A program made the position numbers and the translations under genes. Shown in pieces: positions 1 through 8,505 of a DNA stretch of 64,000 nucleotides (its first letter is position 1; each line of letters starts with the position of its first letter). The stretch comes from JAVJSD01 sp040219575 (GTDB lineage Bacteria > Planctomycetota > Planctomycetia > Pirellulales > Pirellulaceae), in the NCBI GenBank assembly GCA_040219575.1, contig JAVJSD010000019.1:1-64000 (forward strand). Direction: 5' to 3'. The notes beneath the pieces are model-generated. The model did not search any database. It saw nothing but the letters and a program-made list of their open reading frames with translations, and had not been told where the DNA came from.

Positions 1-270
1 ACCCGATCTATGTCCGCGGCGCGTGTACCCATCGTCACCTGCGCGGGGATCAACCCCGCGGCTCGGAAGGCGATGAGGATTCCCCTTGAGCCGCTGGGCT
101 TGTCCCAGCGCCGCGCGGCGGTCTCGGGCGCATCCCCGGCGTCCGATACCATGGGCGTGGCGGCGGGAGGGGTCGATCGGCATGCAACCCGACTCACCTC
201 CGCGGCGCGGGCACCCATCGTCACCTGCGCGGGGATGAACCGGATGAACTCCGCGGCTCGGGGCGCGTTA
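1..270. repeat. Intergenic repeats: 42-bp direct repeat and ACAAG hairpins
   Basis: No convincing gene lies here. A segment of about 42 bases at 13-54 recurs at 199-240 with few differences; both end in the CACCTGCGCGGGGAT core. Positions 88-112 form a hairpin whose complement is GGCGCTGGGACAAG followed by CCCAGCGGCTC, and the same element recurs near 44386-44410. A related hairpin occurs near 17619-17655. The open frame over this stretch has repeat-driven composition and no family resemblance. Confidence 0.6.
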
Positions 271-2754
271 TCACTTCCGGGCGAGGGTGGAGCCGATCTG
301 CACTCGGTGCACCGTCTGCTCGACGTTGCCCGCGTCGTCGACGGCGTGGGCTTCGATCTCGCCGGCGCCGGCCGACGGTAGAACGATCTTCCAATCGACC
401 ACGCCGGCGGCGCGGGAGACGACGTCCGCGGGCTGGCCGTTGACCAGAATCTTCGTAATCTCGCCGTTGTCGTGCGCGACGCCGACGATGTGCAGCTTGC
501 CGCCGTCGCGGCGGAGCGAGGTGATGATCGTCGCCGGGGGCACGTCGTCGACCGGATCGAGCAGCTTCGGCCAGGCGACGTCGTCCACCTCCGCCGCCTT
601 GGCCTCGCTGCCGGTCAGCGGGGGCATCGAAACGTACTTCTCGCCGTCGCTCAGGAGATCCTTCGCCGCGGCGCTGACGATTTTGGCGTGCCGGCCGGGT
701 CCGAAATGGTCGTGAAGGTAGATCGGCACGCCGCCGGTGACCGGCGGCACCCGCGGGCCGACGCCCCGATTGGCCAGCGGCCAGCGGTCTTTGAACTGCT
801 CGGGCCGCAGCACGGTCACGTTGCGAAAGTGCGTCGCCGCGTCGTCGCTGAACTTGTTGTCGCTGATCTGCACCAGCGGCGTGCTGCTGTTGCCGTAGCC
901 GGTTTCGAAGGTCAGCCCGTCGACAGAAATCGTACCGAGCTGCGCGCTGGCGTCGTCCATGCCGCGGTTGAACGGTTCGGCGCCGACCTGGGAGATGTGC
1001 AGGTTCACGTACTCATGGTTCTCCAGCGCCGGCCGGTAGATGCCGTAGGCCGCGTCGTGAATGCGAACGTTCTCCATCCGCATCGAGGGGCTCTGCGCGC
1101 GAAAGGCGTAGTGCGTGTCCCACAGCGTGAGGTTGCGGATCATGTGCGGGTGCCGCGCGTCGGGGCCGGTCCAGTCGATGTCCTTGATCCGCTCGAGTTG
1201 CTCGCGGCTGCGGATCGACGTGTCCGGCTGACGGTTGCCGTTGGCCGCCACCACCAGGCCGTACAGCCCCTCGGTGTGCGACTCGTTGTCTTCAAACCTC
1301 CAGATGCCGATCGTGCGGACGTCGACCTCCCGCCGCGAGCCGTCGGGCATCTTGATCGGCAGCGTGCTGCTGAAGTACCGCGAGTCCTGCATGTCGTAGC
1401 GGAAGCCGTACTCGTCGTTCTCGCAGGCCACGTTGCGGACCAGCGTGTTGCGGCCGTTGGCCCACCAGAAGGCGGCGCCGTCGTTGGGGTCGAAGGGGAG
1501 CACCTGCTCGGGCAGGCGCTTAGCGCGATAGGCCAGCACGCCCAGGTTGCGGTCGAGCAGGTTGTAGACCTCGGTGCCGTCCTCCATGAAGTAGCCGTGG
1601 CCGACGCTCTGGTAGCCGACGCAGTCGCGGACGACCAGGTACTCCGTGCCGTGAATGGTGATCCAGCGGTTGTGCGAATCGACGATCGCCGCCCCCAGCA
1701 CCTGGCTGCCGCGCATCGTGTCGCTGGCCAGGTGGAAGTGGATGGCGTAGCGGCCCAGCACGCCTTCCTTGCCGAGGTGGGCGAAGCGGGCGTAGCTGAT
1801 GCCGCCCTGGCTGAAGGCGTGGTACAGCGTGTGGCCGCGGACGCCGTCGGGATCGGCGCTCTCGACGATCACGTTTCGCGACAGGTTGGCCACCTCGCTG
1901 CGGAACTCGCCGCTGCCGAAGTGCACGTAATCGAGCGGCTTGTCGAGGTGCAGCGTCATGCCGTCGATTTTCGTGACGCGGCGGTTCTCGGTCGTCACCG
2001 CCGCCGGGTTCTCTCGCCGCCGGCCGTAGCGCCGCTCCGAACCGGTGACGATCACCTCGTCGCCCACGCGCCAGCCGGTCACCGCTTCCGCAAGCGTGAC
2101 GGTCTTGTCGCCTTCCGCCACGTCGGCCCCCAGTTCGACCCAGGTGCGGCTCAGCGGCGCCCCGTGCAACTCCATCCGCGCCGAACAGCAGACGAGCGCG
2201 GGGGCGTCGTTCTTCTCCATGCCGTCGATAAAGTGCAGGCGGATGCGGGCCGTGTGCTCGGCGGGAATCGGCTCTTCGAGCGTGCCGACTTCCAGCGTCG
2301 GCAGCCGACCAGCAAGGGAGCCGTCGAGCGGGCTCTGCGGCTCCCCGGCTTGATTCACTCCGGCGAAATCGCAGGCGAAGCCGCTCTCGCTGCAATCCTC
2401 GCTGTTTTGCACCTTCAGCACCGCCACGTTCATCAGCGTATCGCGGTCGCGGGCGAAACGGAGCACACCCACGATCTGCACCAGCCGCAGCACGGCGTCG
2501 CTCTCCACGTCGTACAGCACGGTGTGCTCGCGGGCGATCTTCACCCGGTCGCCGGCCTTGGGGACGCGAGCCGGCTTCCACGTGTCGGCGTCGGACCACC
2601 GGCCGTTGCGTGCCGATTGAATCGTGAATTCGACGTGGGCGTGGTGATGATCGCCATGGGCGTGCGGCTTCTCGGCCGCATGGATCGTTGTTGCGCACGC
2701 GAAGCCCAATAGGAAGACGAGAGCCAACAGAAGGCGGCGGGAAGAGCGAGGCAT
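271..2754 (-). CDS. Secreted G8-domain protein (CEMIP-like, beta-helix)
   Basis: Predicted secreted protein of 827 residues. The ATG at 2754 was chosen because it puts a clean signal peptide (MPRSSRRLLLALVFLLGF, ending near HAA) at the N-terminus; the frame is open for 25 residues further upstream. After a His-rich spacer comes a G8 domain at about residues 40-250, beginning GRWSDADTWKPARVPKAGD, the fold shared with CEMIP/KIAA1199, PKHD1 and TMEM2. The rest has the short repeated Gly/Asn/His turns of a right-handed parallel beta-helix, suggesting binding or cleavage of a polysaccharide. The C-terminus resembles an Ig-like fold (VPPATIITSLRRDGGKLHIVG). The family link is sound; substrate and activity are inferred. 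It is divergent from the aldehyde dehydrogenase gene. Confidence 0.85.
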   Translation of the reverse strand: MPRSSRRLLLALVFLLGFACATTIHAAEKPHAHGDHHHAHVEFTIQSARNGRWSDADTWKPARVPKAGDRVKIAREHTVLYDVESDAVLRLVQIVGVLRFARDRDTLMNVAVLKVQNSEDCSESGFACDFAGVNQAGEPQSPLDGSLAGRLPTLEVGTLEEPIPAEHTARIRLHFIDGMEKNDAPALVCCSARMELHGAPLSRTWVELGADVAEGDKTVTLAEAVTGWRVGDEVIVTGSERRYGRRRENPAAVTTENRRVTKIDGMTLHLDKPLDYVHFGSGEFRSEVANLSRNVIVESADPDGVRGHTLYHAFSQGGISYARFAHLGKEGVLGRYAIHFHLASDTMRGSQVLGAAIVDSHNRWITIHGTEYLVVRDCVGYQSVGHGYFMEDGTEVYNLLDRNLGVLAYRAKRLPEQVLPFDPNDGAAFWWANGRNTLVRNVACENDEYGFRYDMQDSRYFSSTLPIKMPDGSRREVDVRTIGIWRFEDNESHTEGLYGLVVAANGNRQPDTSIRSREQLERIKDIDWTGPDARHPHMIRNLTLWDTHYAFRAQSPSMRMENVRIHDAAYGIYRPALENHEYVNLHISQVGAEPFNRGMDDASAQLGTISVDGLTFETGYGNSSTPLVQISDNKFSDDAATHFRNVTVLRPEQFKDRWPLANRGVGPRVPPVTGGVPIYLHDHFGPGRHAKIVSAAAKDLLSDGEKYVSMPPLTGSEAKAAEVDDVAWPKLLDPVDDVPPATIITSLRRDGGKLHIVGVAHDNGEITKILVNGQPADVVSRAAGVVDWKIVLPSAGAGEIEAHAVDDAGNVEQTVHRVQIGSTLARK

Positions 2755-2908
2755 GATCGATCTCCGAGGATGGGTGGGCGGGAGGAGTTCCCGTCTGTCA
2801 GAATACCGAACCGGCACGAAGCAATCCACGCTTTTCCGCGGGGGCCAGGTGATGGGCGACTGTCTTGTCGACCATGATGCTGAGGAGGGCCGTTTATTGA
2901 GGCATCAT

Positions 2909-3130
2909 CGTTTAACGGCAAGCCGAAGGCGACGGCGGAACGTTCGATCCGTGCCTCCGGATCATGGAGCCTTGTGCGCAGGCGGTCGGCGGCGTTTCGC
3001 CTTGAGGCGACGTTGGAGCGGACGTTCGGGAGTCGATGTGTGGTCGCGTTGAGCACGACGCCACGAGAGACCGCCGCGGAACGTCCCGCGTACGCCGTCG
3101 CCTTCTTCGGCTTGCCGTTAAAGTTAAACG
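2909..3130. repeat. REP-like inverted pair (TTTAACGGCAAGCCG family)
   Basis: Positions 2909-2945 read CGTTTAACGGCAAGCCGAAG and continue with GCGACGGCGGAACG. The reverse complement of 3079-3130 carries the same motif with small insertions. The two arms face each other about 135 bases apart in the divergent region between the G8 gene and the aldehyde dehydrogenase gene. The arrangement resembles extragenic palindromic doublets. Apart from this pair and a promoter, the 483-base gap shows no gene. Confidence 0.6.
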
Positions 3131-3172
3131 ACCCGGAATCGGCACTCGGAATGCATGGCAGTTGCGTGCTGC

Positions 3173-3178
3173 TATAAT
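3173..3178 (+). promoter_or_regulatory. Candidate -10 box of the aldehyde dehydrogenase gene
   Basis: A perfect TATAAT lies 60 bases upstream of the ATG. No good -35 hexamer sits at 16-18 bases spacing, so this is a candidate only. The implied leader is about 50 bases. Confidence 0.4.
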
Positions 3179-3237
3179 CCAGGCAGCGCAACCCAACGAC
3201 AATCGCAAAGCACACCTCTTCAACTCGGGAGTCAGTC

Positions 3238-4716
3238 ATGGCGACGGCGACGGAAGCGGCGCGGATTGCAGCGCCCCAAGTGAAACAAACCAAGATGCTC
3301 ATCAACGGCCAGTGGTGCGAGGCGGCCAGCGGCAAGGCGTTCGCCACCATCAACCCGGCCACGGAAGAGACGATCGCCGAGGTGGCCGAGGGAGACGCCG
3401 CCGACATCGACCGCGCGGTGCAGGCGGCCCGGCGGGCGTTCGACACCGGCCCCTGGTCGAAGATGGACGCCCGCGACCGCGGCCGGTTGATGAACCGTCT
3501 GGCCGACCTGATCGAGGCCAACCTCGAGGAACTGGCCGCGCTGGAGACGCTCGACAACGGCAAGCCGATTCGCGACGCCCGGGCGGCGGACCTGCCGCTG
3601 GTGATCGACTGTTTCCGCTACTACGCCGGTTGGGCGGATAAGATCCACGGCGAGACGATTCCGGTGCGCGGGAATCACTTCTGCTACACCCGCCGCGAGC
3701 CGGTCGGCGTGGCGGGGCAGATCATCCCCTGGAACTTCCCGCTGCTGATGGCGGCCTGGAAGTGGGGCCCGGCGCTGGCGGCCGGTTGCACGATCGTGAT
3801 GAAGCCGGCCGAGCAGACGCCGCTCTCCTGCCTGCGGATGGGCGAGTTGGCGCTGGAGGCGGGTTTCCCCGAGGGCGTGATCAACATCGTACCCGGCTAC
3901 GGCCCGACCGCCGGCGCGGCGCTGGTGAAGCATCCGCAAGTCGACAAGATCGCCTTCACCGGCGAGTACAAGACGGCGCAGATCATCATGCGCGACGCGG
4001 CCGAGTCGCTGAAGCGGCTGACCTTTGAACTGGGCGGCAAGAGCCCCAACGTGGTGTTCGCCGACGCCGATCTCGACGCCGCCGTGGCCGGGGCGGAGTT
4101 CGGCCTGTTCTTCAATCAGGGGCAGTGCTGCTGCGCCGGCAGTCGGCTGTTCGTGGAAGACTCGGTGCACGATGAGTTCGTGGAGCGAATCGTCGAGCGG
4201 GCCAAGGGCCGGCGGTTGGGCGACCCGTTCGATGTCGAAACCACCCAGGGCCCGCAGGTCGACGAGGCGCAGTTCAACAAGATCCTGGGTTACATCGAAC
4301 GCGGCAATGCGGCCGGCGCGAAGTGCGTCACCGGCGGCGCGCGGTTCGGCGATCGTGGCTACTACGTCGAGCCGACCGTCTTCGACGAGGTGACCGACGA
4401 CATGGAGATCGCCACCGACGAGATTTTCGGGCCGGTGATGAACATCCTGCGGTTTGAGGATCTCGACGAGGTGATCGAGCGGGCCAACAACACCTTCTAC
4501 GGCCTGGCGGCGGCGGTCTGGACGCGCGACGTCTCCAAGGCCCATCGCCTGGCGCAGAGTGTGCGGGCCGGCACCGTGTGGGTCAACTGCTACGACGTGT
4601 TCGACGCGGCCGCGCCCTTCGGCGGCTTCAAGATGAGCGGCCAGGGCCGCGAACTCGGCGAGGCCGGCCTGCAGAATTACACCGAACTGAAAACCGTCAC
4701 GATGAACCTCGCGTAA
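3238..4716 (+). CDS. NAD(P)-dependent aldehyde dehydrogenase
   Basis: A full-length ALDH superfamily enzyme (492 residues) that oxidises an aldehyde to its acid with NAD(P)+ in the cytoplasm. The catalytic cysteine is the middle residue of QCCCAG (Cys298) and the general base is Glu264 in FELGGKSP. The oxyanion and nucleotide-site motif IIPWNFPLL and the KPAEQTPLS segment are present, and the C-terminal GGFKMSGQGRELGE stretch is typical of ALDH1/2 and betaine-aldehyde type enzymes. The usual FTGS turn near the NAD pyrophosphate reads FTGEYKTAQ. A likely -10 box sits 60 bases upstream, and a palindromic repeat pair follows the gene. The true substrate cannot be read from the sequence. Confidence 0.93.
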   Translation: MATATEAARIAAPQVKQTKMLINGQWCEAASGKAFATINPATEETIAEVAEGDAADIDRAVQAARRAFDTGPWSKMDARDRGRLMNRLADLIEANLEELAALETLDNGKPIRDARAADLPLVIDCFRYYAGWADKIHGETIPVRGNHFCYTRREPVGVAGQIIPWNFPLLMAAWKWGPALAAGCTIVMKPAEQTPLSCLRMGELALEAGFPEGVINIVPGYGPTAGAALVKHPQVDKIAFTGEYKTAQIIMRDAAESLKRLTFELGGKSPNVVFADADLDAAVAGAEFGLFFNQGQCCCAGSRLFVEDSVHDEFVERIVERAKGRRLGDPFDVETTQGPQVDEAQFNKILGYIERGNAAGAKCVTGGARFGDRGYYVEPTVFDEVTDDMEIATDEIFGPVMNILRFEDLDEVIERANNTFYGLAAAVWTRDVSKAHRLAQSVRAGTVWVNCYDVFDAAAPFGGFKMSGQGRELGEAGLQNYTELKTVTMNLA

Positions 4717-4735
4717 GGTTCACCGCAACACACCC

Positions 4736-4827
4736 CCAAGCCGACGGCTTCGCCGTCGTTGTGTCAACGTTTGTTTGAAATAGTACGCGTTTGTCGGGAT
4801 CCTGCGACGGCGGAGCCGTCGGCTTGG
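4736..4827. repeat. REP-like inverted pair (CCAAGCCGACGG family)
   Basis: Left arm 4736-4758 reads CCAAGCCGACGGCTTCGCC then GTCG; right arm 4805-4827 is its inverted copy. Each arm is itself a hairpin. The flanking CACCC and GGGAGTGGG extend the symmetry. It lies between the aldehyde dehydrogenase stop and the next gene. At least ten copies of this family occur in the window. Confidence 0.7.
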
Positions 4828-4872
4828 GAGTGGGTTTTCTGCGCCGCAATCATCCGCCAATGGTCATGCTCC

Positions 4873-7785
4873 ATGATTCGCCTGCTGTGTACTGGTTGCT
4901 TGCTTTCGATGTTCGCCGCTTCGCCTTCCCTTGCCGACGAGGCGCAGTGGATCTGGAGCGAAAAGGAGCCGACACCCGGGCAGCGAGTCGTACTGGCGCA
5001 GGAATTTGAATCGGGCGACTGCCGCGTCGCGCGGTTGAGCGTCGTCGCCGACTACTGCAATGTGTCGGTCAAGCTCAACGGCGAGGATGTTGCGACGATC
5101 GAAGACTTCGCGCCGCCCTGGCACGGCGATGTGAAATCGCTGCTGGTCGAAGGTAAGAACGAAATCACGATCGAGGCGGAGGCCGCGCACGGTCCGTCGG
5201 CCGTCGCGGTTTCACTGCGAATGCAAGCGGAGGACGGCGCGCAACGATCGATCGTCTCCGACGCGTCGTGGTCAGCCGCAAAGGCTTCCGGGGAAGTCGC
5301 CTGGGTCCGCTGGAGCGATCCGTCGCGCGACGCCGCCATCGACCCCTTCGACGACTACACGCAGTGGAAGCAGGCGCTGGGGACCAGCGACGGCGCCGAT
5401 CCCTCGAAGTTTCTCGTGCCGCCGGGTTACGAGATCGAACTCGTGCGTTCCGCCCAGGAGGATGAAGGTTCGTGGATCAGTCTTGAATTCGATCCGCAGG
5501 GTCGTCTGCTGGTGGGGCGCGAGGACCGCGGCATCTTGCGGATGACGATTCCCCCGGCCGGTGATGAACAGAAAACGGTGCAGGTCGAATCGATCAACGA
5601 CACGCTGGAGGAGGTCCGCGGACTGTTGTGGGCGTACGACAGTCTGTTCGTCAGCGCCAACACGTCGCAGGCCCTGTATCGACTGCGCGATACGAGCCGC
5701 GACGATCAGTTCGACAAGATCGATCGCCTCTATCAAGCCGAAGGCGGCAGCGGACATGGACGCAACGACATCACGCTCGGGCCCGACGGCCGGATCTACG
5801 CCATCTTCGGCGACTCGGTGGATCTGCCGAAGAAGGCGAGCGATCGCACGTCGCCCGGGGCCGAACATCGCCGGGGACAACGCACCAAGGAAGGCCATGT
5901 GGTGCGACTCGATCCCGACGGCGCCAATCCCACGCTCTTCGCCGCCGGGCTGCGCAATCCGTTCGGCATCGCCTTTCATCCCGAGCACGACATCGCCTTC
6001 ACCTACGACGCCGACGCCGAGTACGACATGGGCTCGTCGTGGTATCGGCCCACGCGCATCGTGCAGTTGACCGACGGCGGCGACTACGGCTGGCGGGGCG
6101 TGACGCGCAGTTGGCCGCCGTACTTCCCCGATCGGGCCGACGCGGCGCCGCCCCTATTGGACATCGGCAAGGGCTCGCCGACCAGCGTGCAGTTCGGCGC
6201 GAAGAGCAACTTCCCGCCGCGGTATCGCGACGCCTTGTTTGTGCTCGACTGGGCCTATGGACGCATTCTGGCGGTGCACATGACGCCGCGGGGCAGCGGC
6301 TTCGCCGCCCGGGCCGAGACCTTCGCCAAGGGCCGACCGTTCAACGTCACCGATCTGGACTTCGGACCCGACGGCGCGATGTACGTGGTCACCGGCGGCC
6401 GCAAGACGCTGTCGGCGGTGTATCGGCTGCGGTATGTGGGCGACGACGAGCGGCCCGGCGATGTCGCACTTCCCACCGAACATCAGCGCGCCGTCGCCGC
6501 GTTCGCCAGCGAGTCGCGCGAACTGCGGCAGAGCGTCGAATCGCTGCACGCTCCGCAACGCAGCGCCGACAAGGCGGTCCATGCCGCCTGGCCCTTGCTC
6601 GGTCGTCGCGATCCCTGGTTGCGGTACGCGGCCCGGACCGCGATCGAGCATCAGCCGGTCGATGCCTGGCAGGCGCGGGCGCTCTCCGAATCGCAACCCT
6701 TGGCGGCGGCGACCGCCATGGTCGCGCTCGTCCGTTGCGGCGACGACTCGGCGAAGCGCGAAGTGCTCGATCGATTATGCGAACTTCCGCTATCAGCGTT
6801 CTCGTCGACGGAACAGCTTCTCGCGATCCAAGCGGCGCAACTCGGTCTGGATGAGATCGATACCTTGAAGCAACCGACGCGCGACCGGCTGCGACAGCGC
6901 CTGGAACCGCTTTACCCGGCAAATAGCGATGTTCTCAACCAACGATTGTCCTGGCTGTTGGCGCGGCTCGACTCGCCGCTGCTGGTTCCCAAGACGCTGG
7001 AGTTGCTCCGCACCACGAATGAACAGGCGCAGCGACTGCACTACCTGTTCGTGTTGCGGGATCGCGAGCAGGGTTGGACGCCCGCGCTGCGGCGGACGTA
7101 CTTCGAGTACCTCACGCAGATGCGGCACTTCCGCGGCGGCGAAGGGATGCCGACGTTCGTCGAGCGCATCGAACAGGACGCGTTGGCGGCGCTCGAACCT
7201 TCGCAGCGGCCGCCATTCGAGCAGTTGCTTGACAGCAGTCGCGATCCCGTCGAACAGACGCCCCTCGAAGAACGGCCGTTGGTGAACAAGTGGAAAGCCG
7301 ATCAACTGTTGCCGGAGCTCGCGGCGAGCGACCACCGACCCGATTTCGATCGCGGCGCGGCGATGTTCACCGCCGCCCAGTGCGCGCGATGCCACCGCGT
7401 CGGCACGCGGGGCGGTGTGCTGGGCCCCGATTTGACCGCCATCGGCCGCCGCTTCCCCCGCCGTGATATTCTGCTTTCGATCCTCCAACCGTCGCGGGTG
7501 GTCGACGACGCCTATCGCCGCGTGCAGGTCGTCACCACCAACGGCCGCGTCGTCGCCGGTCAGGTGATTCCCTCGCAGGACTACCGCTCGCCGACGCTCA
7601 CCATCGCCCCCCAACCGCACGAACTGGTCGAGATCCCCAAGAGCGACATCGAGTCGTACACCGTCTCGCCGGTCTCGGTGATGCCCGAAGGCCTGCTCGA
7701 CACGCTCGAGCGGCAAGAGATTCTCGACCTGCTCGCCTGGCTCGAAGCGGGCGGCGATCGGCGGCATCCGAACTATCGCCAGTGA
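4873..7785 (+). CDS. PVC-type secreted dehydrogenase with C-terminal heme (CxxCH)
   Basis: Exported 970-residue protein of a family expanded in Planctomycetota. The ATG at 4873 gives a signal peptide (MIRLLCTGCLLSMFAASPSLAD). An N-terminal galactose-binding-like module (about 25-125) with AQWIWSEKEPTPGQ is followed by a sugar-dehydrogenase-like beta-propeller (about 165-565, starting FLVPPGYEIELV), a helical HEAT-like part (about 575-800), and a C-terminal cytochrome c module with Cys837-Ala-Arg-Cys840-His841 and the GPDLTAIGRR heme pocket. The family is thought to oxidise sugars or polymers in the periplasm and pass electrons to the attached heme; the substrate here is unknown. It stands alone between repeat-rich spacers. 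Confidence 0.88.
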   Translation: MIRLLCTGCLLSMFAASPSLADEAQWIWSEKEPTPGQRVVLAQEFESGDCRVARLSVVADYCNVSVKLNGEDVATIEDFAPPWHGDVKSLLVEGKNEITIEAEAAHGPSAVAVSLRMQAEDGAQRSIVSDASWSAAKASGEVAWVRWSDPSRDAAIDPFDDYTQWKQALGTSDGADPSKFLVPPGYEIELVRSAQEDEGSWISLEFDPQGRLLVGREDRGILRMTIPPAGDEQKTVQVESINDTLEEVRGLLWAYDSLFVSANTSQALYRLRDTSRDDQFDKIDRLYQAEGGSGHGRNDITLGPDGRIYAIFGDSVDLPKKASDRTSPGAEHRRGQRTKEGHVVRLDPDGANPTLFAAGLRNPFGIAFHPEHDIAFTYDADAEYDMGSSWYRPTRIVQLTDGGDYGWRGVTRSWPPYFPDRADAAPPLLDIGKGSPTSVQFGAKSNFPPRYRDALFVLDWAYGRILAVHMTPRGSGFAARAETFAKGRPFNVTDLDFGPDGAMYVVTGGRKTLSAVYRLRYVGDDERPGDVALPTEHQRAVAAFASESRELRQSVESLHAPQRSADKAVHAAWPLLGRRDPWLRYAARTAIEHQPVDAWQARALSESQPLAAATAMVALVRCGDDSAKREVLDRLCELPLSAFSSTEQLLAIQAAQLGLDEIDTLKQPTRDRLRQRLEPLYPANSDVLNQRLSWLLARLDSPLLVPKTLELLRTTNEQAQRLHYLFVLRDREQGWTPALRRTYFEYLTQMRHFRGGEGMPTFVERIEQDALAALEPSQRPPFEQLLDSSRDPVEQTPLEERPLVNKWKADQLLPELAASDHRPDFDRGAAMFTAAQCARCHRVGTRGGVLGPDLTAIGRRFPRRDILLSILQPSRVVDDAYRRVQVVTTNGRVVAGQVIPSQDYRSPTLTIAPQPHELVEIPKSDIESYTVSPVSVMPEGLLDTLERQEILDLLAWLEAGGDRRHPNYRQ

Positions 7786-7788
7786 GGC

Positions 7789-7889
7789 CTGCAAGCAAGT
7801 GCGTCTTTCGAGAAGCGTTGAAACACAACTCACTAACCGGCACACTGCGCACTGACCTACCGACACACCCGCTTGCGCGTCGTGCTTGT
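7789..7889. repeat. Repeat of the ACAAGCACG family
   Basis: Positions 7864-7889 (CACACCCGCTTGCGCG then TCGTGCTTGT) are an inverted copy of the ACAAGCACGCAGCGC element found at 27001-27024. A weak partner with AAGCAAGTGCG lies at about 7791. Similar pairs occur at 27001-27098 and 29748-29828. Confidence 0.5.
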
Positions 7890-7948
7890 ACTGCCGCCGC
7901 ACGTTGGATTACCGCACCACATCAGGGCGTCCTCGCGACGTCGCCTCC

Positions 7949-8353
7949 GTGCCCCCTCGCAAGAACAGCAAATCGAAACGCCCCGTGGGGAAGGCTTCGG
8001 CGCGGAAGGCTTCGGCCAGGCCGCGGGCGGAAAGCCGCGCCGCCGAGTCGGTCACCGTCTTCTGGATGGTGACGATGATGGCCGCCCTGGGGGCGGAACT
8101 GGCCGCGCTGCTCAGCTGGGGATTGCTGGCCCTGGTCGAGGATCCCGCCACGTTGCCCGAGAGCGTGCGGATGCTGCCGGGACTGCTGTTGTTGATCGCG
8201 CTGGCGACCGGCGTGCTGTGCCTGCTGCTCACGCCGCTGGCGTACAGAATTCGCCGCGTGCCGCCGCCGGGCGGCGTGGTGGTCATCGCCGTCGCCGTCG
8301 GCGCCCTGCCGCTGGTTGCGGTGCTGTTGATGCAGTTGCTGCGGGGAAACTGA
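7949..8353 (+). CDS. Small membrane protein, function unknown
   Basis: About 134 residues if translation starts at the GTG at 7949; the frame is open from 7886 but the upstream part has repeat-derived composition. A very basic Lys/Arg/Ser/Ala N-terminal tail of about 37 residues is followed by three hydrophobic segments: VFWMVTMMAALGAELAALL, MLPGLLLLIALATGVLCLLL and VVVIAVAVGALPLVAVLL. The tail is probably cytoplasmic. I do not recognise a named family, and no ribosome binding site settles the start. A GC-rich stem-loop follows the stop codon. Confidence 0.6.
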   Translation: MPPRKNSKSKRPVGKASARKASARPRAESRAAESVTVFWMVTMMAALGAELAALLSWGLLALVEDPATLPESVRMLPGLLLLIALATGVLCLLLTPLAYRIRRVPPPGGVVVIAVAVGALPLVAVLLMQLLRGN

Positions 8354-8387
8354 ACGCCGCCGCCCGCAAGGCGGCGCCTCGAAGAAG

Positions 8388-8451
8388 GTAGCGGAACGCG
8401 CCAGAGTTCCGACCTTTCCGTTGATTTCGGAAGTCTGGCGACTTCCGCTAC
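8388..8451. repeat. Inverted repeat with GTAGCGGAA arms
   Basis: GTAGCGGAACGCGCCAGAG at 8388 is mirrored by CTGGCGACTTCCGCTAC ending at 8451. The arms are imperfect, with the core GCCAGA/TCTGGC fully paired. It lies between two convergent genes and could act as a bidirectional transcription end or belong to an extragenic palindrome family; no T tract follows. Confidence 0.55.
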
Positions 8452-8505
8452 GGGTTTTCAGGCAGCGCCTTGATGGCCGCGTCGGGCCAACGGGGCGCTG
8501 TCCAA

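Noticed and set aside
472..2712. 746-codon plus-strand frame opposite the G8 gene
   Set aside because: Antisense artefact; composition and lack of motifs compared with the clear G8 domain on the minus strand.
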